DNA from: an uncultured Gammaproteobacteria bacterium
Lineage (GTDB): Bacteria; Pseudomonadota; Gammaproteobacteria; Pseudomonadales; Porticoccaceae
DNA length: 64,000 bases
Direction of reading: 5' to 3'
NCBI GenBank assembly: GCA_913058345.1
Contig: CAJXQR010000005.1
Coordinates: 62,001 to 126,000 of the forward strand
The position numbers and the translations under genes were made by a program. The number at the start of each line of letters is the position of its first letter. Positions within the stretch are counted from its first letter, which is position 1. The notes under the pieces are model-generated. The model was not told the origin of the DNA. It saw nothing but the letters and a program-made list of their open reading frames with translations, and did no database searches. Of the stretch, positions 60,715-64,000 are shown piece by piece.

Positions 60715-62564
60715 AAAGCATAGAGGCAGTTAACGAATTCGTTATTCGCTTTGCCAACGTCAATGGCACCGGTTCAGCCAGTGCCAACGCGATGTTTGCC
60801 AAGTCTATTTTTCGCATGGGTGTTCCAGTCAGCCCAAAGAATATTTTTCCCTCCAACATTCAAGGTCTTCCCACCTGGTATGAAGTGCGGGTCAGCGAGA
60901 AAAATTACCTGGGTCGTCGTGGCGGAGTCGATATTACTGTGGCGGTCAACCCCCAAAGCATGGCCCAGGACATGTCTGACTTAAACCCAGGCGGTTTTTT
61001 CATCTATGACAATACCAAAGCGCTGGATCTGCGCTTGCAGCGCGATGATATTAACCTGGTTGGCATCCCTCTGACGGATATTTGCCGCCGGGAATACACC
61101 CAGGCGCGCCAGCGTCAGCTGTTTAAAAACGTGATTTATGTCGGTGCGCTGGCGGCCTTACTGGATATTGATTTCTCGGTACTCAAGGATTTGGTCGGTG
61201 CACAATTTAAAGGCAAGGATAAGCTTGTTGCCTCAAATATTCATGCGCTTGAGCTGGGCTACCAGTACGCCCAGGAAAACTTCTCATGTCCACTGAGTAT
61301 TCGTCTTGAACGCCGCGATTTAATCGGCGATAGAGTGATGCTGGAGGGCAACGACGCTCTGGCTCTGGGTGCCGTGTATGGCGGGGCTACTGTGGTGCCC
61401 TGGTATCCATTGACGCCCTCTACGTCGGTGATCGAGGGTTTTGAAAAATACGCCAATCGTTTGCGCATTGATCCGGGCAGTGGTGACCGTCGCTTTTGCG
61501 TCGCACAGGCTGAGGATGAGCTCGCCGCAATTGGTATGGTCATTGGTGCTTCGTGGAATGGTGCTCGAGCGTTTACAGCGACCTCCGGACCGGGCCTGTC
61601 CCTGATGGCAGAGTTCCTCGGTTTGGCCTACTTTGCCGAAGTGCCTGCGGTACTTTTTGATATTCAACGGGCTGGCCCCTCCACAGGTATGCCAACACGC
61701 ACCCAGCAGTCCGATATATTTGCCGCTGCCTACGCCTCCCACGGTGATAGCAAACATGTATTGCTGATTCCCGCTGATCCGAAAGAATGTTTTGACATGT
61801 CTGCCGACAGTTTCGATTTGGCTGAACGTCTGCAAACCCCGGTGATCGTGATGAGTGATCTCGATCTGGGCATGAACGACAACTTGTGTGCCCCGCTGGA
61901 ATGGGACGACAACCGCGAATATGACCGGGGTAAAGTACTGTCAGCGGAAGATCTCGACAATATGAGCGAACGCTACGGGCGCTACCTCGATGTCGATGGT
62001 GATGGCATTTGTTATCGCACGCTGCCCGGTACTCACCCTGATAAAGGGGCTTTTTTTACCCGTGGTACTTCACGCAATGAATATGCGGTGTACACCGAGT
62101 TTGGCGATGCCTATGTGAAAAACATGGAGCGGCTCAATGCTAAAATGGAAACTGCAAAAAGCTACGTTCCCGGTCCAGTAAGCTACCAAGCCGCGAAGAA
62201 AACCCGTGATGGAGTGATCTTTTACGGCTCCAGCACTGACGCTAGTCTCGAAGCACTGGACTTGTTAGCTGCACAGGACTTGCATCTCGATGCCCTGCGT
62301 TTGAGAGCGTTCCCGTTTAGCAAAGAGGTCACTGATTTTATTGACAGTCACGACAGGATTTTTGTCGTTGAGCAGAACCGTGACGGACAAATGCGTAAGC
62401 TACTGATTATTGAATGCGATCTCAATCCAAAAAAACTGCTTTCTGTCGTTCACTATGACGGTATGCCGATGACGGCCCTCGGTGTGTCTCGGCACATTGC
62501 TGAAATACTCGGCAAAAACAATGTTACGCCTCTGCGTAAGCGTAAAGCTGGAGCTAAAGCATGA
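60711..62564 (+). CDS. 2-oxoacid:acceptor oxidoreductase, gamma-alpha fused subunit
   Basis: This 617-residue subunit fuses the POR gamma-type domain (about residues 10-190, RFANVNGTGSASANAMFAKSIFRMG) to the alpha/pyrimidine-binding domain (ALALGAVYGGATVVPWYPLTPSTSVIEGFEKYA; SGPGLSLMAEFLGLAYFAEVPAVLFDIQRAGPSTGMPTRTQQSDIF). This domain order is that of KorA-type enzymes in mycobacteria and other aerobes. With the beta subunit it would oxidatively decarboxylate a 2-oxoacid, perhaps 2-oxoglutarate, to an acyl-CoA. It is coupled on both sides by 4-bp ATGA overlaps. Confidence 0.9.
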   Translation: MKSIEAVNEFVIRFANVNGTGSASANAMFAKSIFRMGVPVSPKNIFPSNIQGLPTWYEVRVSEKNYLGRRGGVDITVAVNPQSMAQDMSDLNPGGFFIYDNTKALDLRLQRDDINLVGIPLTDICRREYTQARQRQLFKNVIYVGALAALLDIDFSVLKDLVGAQFKGKDKLVASNIHALELGYQYAQENFSCPLSIRLERRDLIGDRVMLEGNDALALGAVYGGATVVPWYPLTPSTSVIEGFEKYANRLRIDPGSGDRRFCVAQAEDELAAIGMVIGASWNGARAFTATSGPGLSLMAEFLGLAYFAEVPAVLFDIQRAGPSTGMPTRTQQSDIFAAAYASHGDSKHVLLIPADPKECFDMSADSFDLAERLQTPVIVMSDLDLGMNDNLCAPLEWDDNREYDRGKVLSAEDLDNMSERYGRYLDVDGDGICYRTLPGTHPDKGAFFTRGTSRNEYAVYTEFGDAYVKNMERLNAKMETAKSYVPGPVSYQAAKKTRDGVIFYGSSTDASLEALDLLAAQDLHLDALRLRAFPFSKEVTDFIDSHDRIFVVEQNRDGQMRKLLIIECDLNPKKLLSVVHYDGMPMTALGVSRHIAEILGKNNVTPLRKRKAGAKA

Positions 62565-63610
62565 GTTATATTCGCCCCTCATTCAGACACCCCAATGCTC
62601 AGGCGAATGCCAAGGGCTACACTCGAGAAGACTATGAAGGCGCTCTGTCAACGCTCTGTGCGGGTTGTGGCCATGATTCGGTGAGTAGTGCCATTATCCA
62701 ATCGACGTTTGAATTGAGTATTGAGCCTCACCGAGTTGCTAAAATTTCCGGGATCGGCTGTTCTTCAAAAACGCCCACTTACTTTCTCGGCAAATCCCAT
62801 GGCTTTAATTCGGTGCACGGGCGCATGCCCTCAGTAGCGACTGGCGCTAGTATGGCCAACCGCGATCTGCTCTATGTTGGCGTTTCCGGTGATGGCGATA
62901 GCGCCTCTATTGGCCTTGGTCAATTCGGTCACATTGCCCGCCGCAACCTGAATATGAGTTACATTGTTGAAAATAACGGTTGCTATGGATTGACCAAGGG
63001 GCAGGACTCGGCAACGACAGATATTGGCTCGAAGAGCAAAAAGGGTGAACCTAATCCTTATGAACCCATCGACCTCTGCGCCCTGGCTTTACAGCTTGGC
63101 GCGACGTTTGTCGCCCGCAGTTTTTCAGGCGACAAAGATCAGCTGGTGCCCTTAATCAAGGCAGCCATGTCTCATAATGGTTTTGCTTTTATCGATGTAA
63201 TTTCACCCTGCGTGACCTTTAATAACACCGCGGCGTCGAGCAAGGGTTATGAGTTTGTGCGCGACCATATGCAAGCCACCGGTAAAATTGATTTTGTCCC
63301 GGTACGTTCGGAAATTACCGCAAATTACCCGGCTGGCTTTAGCGAGGAAATTACTTTGCACGACGGTTCGGTTATCCACCTCTACAAGGATGACAAGCTT
63401 GACTGCACTGACCGTAACAGCGCGATGAATGCTATTGCAGAATTTAAAGACAAAGGCCAGGTGTTGACCGGTCTGCTTTATGTTGATCCAGATAGCAGCG
63501 ATTTTCACAAAACTCAACAGACAGTATCACAACCGCTTTGTAGTCTTAATGAGAATGATCTTTGCCCGGGCGCTAGGGCGTTGGGCGCGATCAATGCCAG
63601 TTTAAGATAA
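62561..63610 (+). CDS. 2-oxoacid:acceptor oxidoreductase, beta (TPP) subunit
   Basis: This 349-residue thiamine-diphosphate subunit has GDGDSASIGLGQFGHIARRNLNMSYIVENNGCYGLTKGQ, the GDG-NN cofactor motif. Cysteines in LCAGCGHD, GIGCSSK and CVTFNN fit the ligands of the 4Fe-4S cluster in such beta subunits. The start ATG overlaps the previous stop. It closes the operon; no ferredoxin follows. Pyruvate versus 2-oxoglutarate specificity cannot be read here. Confidence 0.92.
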   Translation: MSYIRPSFRHPNAQANAKGYTREDYEGALSTLCAGCGHDSVSSAIIQSTFELSIEPHRVAKISGIGCSSKTPTYFLGKSHGFNSVHGRMPSVATGASMANRDLLYVGVSGDGDSASIGLGQFGHIARRNLNMSYIVENNGCYGLTKGQDSATTDIGSKSKKGEPNPYEPIDLCALALQLGATFVARSFSGDKDQLVPLIKAAMSHNGFAFIDVISPCVTFNNTAASSKGYEFVRDHMQATGKIDFVPVRSEITANYPAGFSEEITLHDGSVIHLYKDDKLDCTDRNSAMNAIAEFKDKGQVLTGLLYVDPDSSDFHKTQQTVSQPLCSLNENDLCPGARALGAINASLR

Positions 63611-64000
63611 ACCACAGGCCTCGTACTTTGACATCGATCAAGTCGATATCAAGCTGGTCAATACTAAGCTGATAGTTTTAAGTTGATCAGAGAGGTTCTT
63701 TTTCCGACTTGGTCGCCACAGCGCTTTCTGGCGATCAGGTCGTTTAAAATGTCTATCCGGGAATCCCGAGCAATACCAAGATACGACACTTGAAGGTATC
63801 TGCTAATTGTTGACAGCTATTTCCATCGTTACTACTCCTACTGGATACATCATCAGTATTCGTAGGGGTTGATGGGTGCAACAAAACTCTTTTCCAGCGT
63901 AGGTTCTTCCAGCTCTGTTGATGACAGGGCAGGGTATTAGCGATGCTATAAAAATGGGCTAGCAGAATTGTTCCGATCAGCTTGAATTGAAGACGGAAAC
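63611..64000. other. Gene-free right end of the window
   Basis: About 390 bp with no convincing coding frame, hairpin terminator or repeat. Any gene beyond the edge cannot be judged. Confidence 0.4.

Overview
The window looks like chromosome of a marine-type gammaproteobacterium. My best guess is Spongiibacteraceae/Cellvibrionales, judged only from gene repertoire: RNase R, RlmB, GreB, RecQ and Ppc of gammaproteobacterial type next to CYP153-like, CaiB/BaiF, LLM-oxidoreductase and PrpE genes. The left end of an integrative conjugative element (ICE) is attached to this chromosome.

Region 1 (1-8501) is the inner end of a PFGI-1/SPI-7-class ICE. Reading leftwards (all minus strand) it carries a P4-type tyrosine integrase, an unrecognised coiled-coil protein, AlpA, ParA, a small ORF, ParB, a DUF2857 protein, an STY4528-type replication protein and a truncated TIGR03761 protein that runs off the edge. 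The element abuts the 3' end of tRNA-Leu(CAG) at 8502-8588. Palindromic repeats beside an AT-rich patch inside the replication gene look like a candidate element origin.

Region 2 (8.6-22.3 kb) is mostly housekeeping. It has rnr and rlmB separated by a strictosidine-synthase-like gene, a CDP-alcohol phosphatidyltransferase, a CYP153-like P450 with its ferredoxin reductase, an FtsH protease, a 16-bp tandem repeat array and gcvP.

Region 3 (22.6-41.2 kb) is a catabolic/accessory block. It holds a PEP-CTERM-like exported protein, four tandem class III CoA-transferase paralogues, a TonB-dependent receptor behind Fur-box-like sequence, two D-aminoacylase-type amidohydrolases, two LLM (F420/flavin) oxidoreductases, an alpha/beta hydrolase, an ABM-domain protein and a split MaoC hydratase pair. 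The combination suggests uptake, CoA activation and breakdown of an unidentified substrate.

Region 4 (41.2-58.7 kb) is mixed core metabolism: RecQ, MoaE-MobA, a DUF1348 protein, a decayed greB copy, an iron-dependent alcohol dehydrogenase, an operon of quinone oxidoreductase, YciH/SUI1, S9 peptidase and GreB, then Ppc, an APC permease, a voltage-gated-type K+ channel with a zinc ribbon, and PrpE.

Region 5 (58.8-63.6 kb) is a three-gene, translationally coupled operon. It encodes a GltD-like iron-sulfur flavoprotein followed by the gamma-alpha and beta subunits of a 2-oxoacid:acceptor oxidoreductase (KorAB type). A recognisable promoter and an operator-like palindrome lie in front of it.
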